Part shown: positions 6,747 to 8,383 of the stretch, piece by piece | Layout of the letters: every line of letters starts with the position of its first letter | Numbering within the stretch: the stretch's first letter is position 1 | Assembly: GCA_025936205.1 (NCBI GenBank) | Contig: JAICTU010000412.1 | Span: 1 to 8,383, forward strand | Source of the DNA: Polyangiaceae bacterium | Lineage (GTDB): Bacteria > Myxococcota > Polyangia > Polyangiales > Polyangiaceae | DNA: 8,383 nt | Direction: 5' to 3' | Translations under genes and position numbers: made by a program | The notes under the pieces: generated by a model | The model's database searches: none | Told to the model about the DNA's origin: nothing | Seen by the model: the letters and a program-made list of their open reading frames with translations, nothing else

Positions 6747-8147
6747 CTAGCGCGCCTTGCCGGAGCTGGAGCTCAGATCGACGAAGCCGTCCTCGGGATC
6801 GTCGGAAGGGAGCGGCGCTGGCTTGGGCACTGGGGCAGCAGCCTCGGCCGACGGGAGCGCAGGTTTTGCCGACCTGAAATTGCTCCGGATGGGACGCCCC
6901 TGCTTCCCTGTCTGTATCCGTGCTCTGGCAGGGGCCGCAGGCGCCGCAGGCTCTGCCGGCGCTGGCTCCGCTGGGGTTGCGGGCGCCGTTGACGCAGGCG
7001 CTGCGGCCACGTGCACCGGGCGCTGCGCCGTGGGTGTAGCAGCGAGGACCTCTGTCGGTGAAGACGCGCGCTGTGCAAGGAGGCGCCAGCCGCCCAAGCC
7101 AGCGGCGAGCAGCAACGCAGCCCCGATCGCCAGCCTGCGCCGCCAGCGCGGCTTCGGCCCCGGCACGGCGCGCACGTGGGCGGATTCGCCGAGCGTGGTC
7201 GAGAGCGCCGGAGCGGCGAGCGGGGGCGACGGCGGAGGGGCGCCGCCCAGCTCCGCGCCGTACGCCGAGCGCTGCGCCTCGTTCGCGAACGCCAGCAGCG
7301 CTTGCCCGAGCGCGCGCGTGCTGGCAAAGCGCCGGTCGGGCTGGCGCGCCATCGCCTGCAGGATCAAGGCTTCGAAGGCGCTGGGCAACGCCGGATGGAG
7401 CTGGCGCGGGGGCGGAAAGTCGCCGTGCACGGTGCGCTGGATCAAGCTGTACAGCGGCACCCCCTGCAACGGCCGGCGCCCGGTGACACACTGGTAGAGG
7501 ATGACGCCGAGCGCGTACTGGTCGCTGCGGGCGTCGATCTGCTTGTCGCCGCGCGCTTGTTCGGGCGACATGTAGTGGGGCGTGCCGAGCAGAGCGCCCG
7601 TGCCGGTGAGCGCGGAGGGCGCGTCCGCGTCGCCCAGCTTGGAGATGCCGAAGTCGAGCACCTTCGGCGTGAGCCCGCCGCGCTCTCGGGTGAGGAAGAT
7701 ATTCTCGGGCTTCAGATCGCGGTGCACGATGCCGAGGTCGTGCGCCGCGGCCACCGCCGCCACCACCGGCACGAGCAGATCCGCGCACTCCTGCACCGGC
7801 AGCGCGCCGCGCCGCGCGAGCCAGCGCCCCAGGTCCTCGCCCTCGAGCAGCTCCATCACCAGGTACGGGTGCTCGCCGTCGAGCCCGACGTCGTACACGT
7901 CGGCCACGTTCGTGTGCCGGATCCGTGCGGCGGCCTTGCCTTCGCGCAGGAAGCGCTGCCTCGCTTCGGGCGCCGCGGCGAGGCGTTCGTGCAGCGTCTT
8001 GACCGCGGCTCGCTTGCCCAGCTCCTGATGCGTGGCCTCGTACACGGCGCCCATGCCTCCTTCCCCGAGCCAGCGCACCAGACGATAGCGACCAAGCACG
8101 GTGCCCTCGAGCGGGCGCGAACGCGGGCGAGCGCCGTCCTGGGTCAT
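6747..8147 (-). CDS. Transmembrane eukaryote-type Ser/Thr protein kinase
   Basis: This is a 466-residue Hanks-type Ser/Thr kinase anchored in the inner membrane. The catalytic domain spans about residues 21-287 and looks active: Gly loop GEGGMGAV (28-35), ATP-binding Lys 50 in AVK, helix-C Glu 69, catalytic loop HRDLKPEN (142-149), DFG (165-167) and GTPHYMSPE (188-196). The activation segment has several Thr/Ser for autophosphorylation. After a Pro-rich linker and a basic patch (WRRR), one membrane helix lies at about 339-357. The remaining tail of about 110 residues is Ala/Pro-rich with no PASTA repeats or other recognised sensor domain, and ends in an acidic-serine stretch. ATG 8147 was chosen because it follows the upstream gene's stop by 13 nt and precedes the kinase fold by 20 residues; the frame is open back to 8288 but would overlap that gene. 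A clear Shine-Dalgarno is absent, so coupling to the upstream gene is likely. Targets unknown. Confidence 0.93.
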   Translation of the reverse strand: MTQDGARPRSRPLEGTVLGRYRLVRWLGEGGMGAVYEATHQELGKRAAVKTLHERLAAAPEARQRFLREGKAAARIRHTNVADVYDVGLDGEHPYLVMELLEGEDLGRWLARRGALPVQECADLLVPVVAAVAAAHDLGIVHRDLKPENIFLTRERGGLTPKVLDFGISKLGDADAPSALTGTGALLGTPHYMSPEQARGDKQIDARSDQYALGVILYQCVTGRRPLQGVPLYSLIQRTVHGDFPPPRQLHPALPSAFEALILQAMARQPDRRFASTRALGQALLAFANEAQRSAYGAELGGAPPPSPPLAAPALSTTLGESAHVRAVPGPKPRWRRRLAIGAALLLAAGLGGWRLLAQRASSPTEVLAATPTAQRPVHVAAAPASTAPATPAEPAPAEPAAPAAPARARIQTGKQGRPIRSNFRSAKPALPSAEAAAPVPKPAPLPSDDPEDGFVDLSSSSGKAR

Positions 8148-8160
8148 CGCGCGACGGGCC

Positions 8161-8383
8161 TCAATGCTTGAACTGCTCGGCGCCGAGCGCGTGCCGGTCG
8201 AGCCAGCGCCGGACGCGGTTGCGGTCGACGCCCAGCCGCTTTGCGGCCCGCACGACGTTGCCCTTCTCCGCGCGCAGCGCCTCGGCAAACTCGTCGCGCG
8301 GAACGGCGGGCCCCGCCGCCGCTGTCGCGGGCACCTGCCCGGGGGCAGACTCGGTGCGCAGGGGCTGGCCCGCGCGCGGCGCG
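8161..8383 (-). CDS. C-terminus of a Fis-type helix-turn-helix regulator (partial)
   Basis: Only the last 73 residues are in the window; the gene continues past the right edge. Residues 1-28 of the visible part are a Pro/Ala/Gly-rich linker. It is followed by VPRDEFAEALRAEKGN and the helix-turn-helix core VVRAAKRLGVDRNRVRRWL, the pattern of the Fis-type DNA-binding domain found at the end of sigma-54-dependent activators and related response regulators. The reading frame is confirmed by the linker continuing open to the edge and by the stop TGA at 8161-8163. The missing part may be an AAA+ sigma-54-interacting domain, a FHA domain, or neither; this cannot be decided here. The kinase start lies 13 nt downstream on the same strand, so the two genes are probably one transcript and may form a signalling pair. 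Confidence 0.8.
   Translation of the reverse strand, partial: APRAGQPLRTESAPGQVPATAAAGPAVPRDEFAEALRAEKGNVVRAAKRLGVDRNRVRRWLDRHALGAEQFKH

Noticed and set aside
7176..8171. 331-codon open frame on the plus strand
   Set aside because: It is antisense to the kinase domain with all its catalytic motifs; no ribosome site or recognisable domain.
8148..8288. 47-residue N-terminal extension of the kinase
   Set aside because: It is Ser/Arg-rich, overlaps the Fis-type regulator in another frame, and the kinase fold needs only ATG 8147.
1..8383. CRISPR array, tRNA, insertion sequence or phage genes
   Set aside because: No spaced direct repeats, cloverleaf, transposase motif or terminal inverted repeats were seen on either strand.

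Overview
The window is a GC-rich stretch of a Gram-negative bacterial chromosome. The best fit is a deltaproteobacterium-like lineage such as Myxococcota. That guess rests on a transmembrane eukaryote-type Ser/Thr kinase with a Pro/Ala-rich tail, preceded by a regulator ending in a Fis-type helix-turn-helix, plus strong third-position GC bias in every gene. It is an inference; no rRNA or marker gene is present to confirm it.

Layout. (1) 1-1703, minus strand: the N-terminal three quarters of a YgiQ-family radical SAM protein, running off the left edge. (2) 1704-2025: a gene-free stretch holding an AT-richer block (about 1745-1805) and then, on the plus strand, a long hairpin (1838-1902) followed at once by a textbook intrinsic terminator (1917-1954). 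No coding sequence leads into that terminator, so a small non-coding RNA is the simplest reading. (3) 2026-2385, minus strand: a small two-helix membrane protein with a CxxC...CxxC zinc-ribbon-like cytoplasmic end. (4) 2386-2534: a spacer with a perfect 13-bp palindrome, possibly an operator for the next operon. (5) 2535-6743, plus strand: a complete four-gene carbohydrate-type ABC importer in the order ATPase, Tat-exported binding protein, permease, permease. (6) 6747-8147, minus strand: a Ser/Thr protein kinase, convergent with the importer, with only 3 bp between the two stop codons. (7) 8161-8383, minus strand: the C-terminus of a Fis-type DNA-binding regulator, 13 nt upstream of the kinase and probably co-transcribed with it.

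How the genes work together. The importer is self-contained: a periplasmic binding protein delivers solute to a heterodimeric MalF/MalG-type channel powered by a MalK/UgpC-type ATPase. No catabolic enzyme or dedicated regulator lies beside it, so the substrate cannot be named. The regulator and kinase at the right edge look like a signalling pair. YgiQ and the zinc-ribbon protein have no visible functional link to the rest. Most of the window is conventional; the part most likely to be undescribed is the putative small RNA at 1838-1954.
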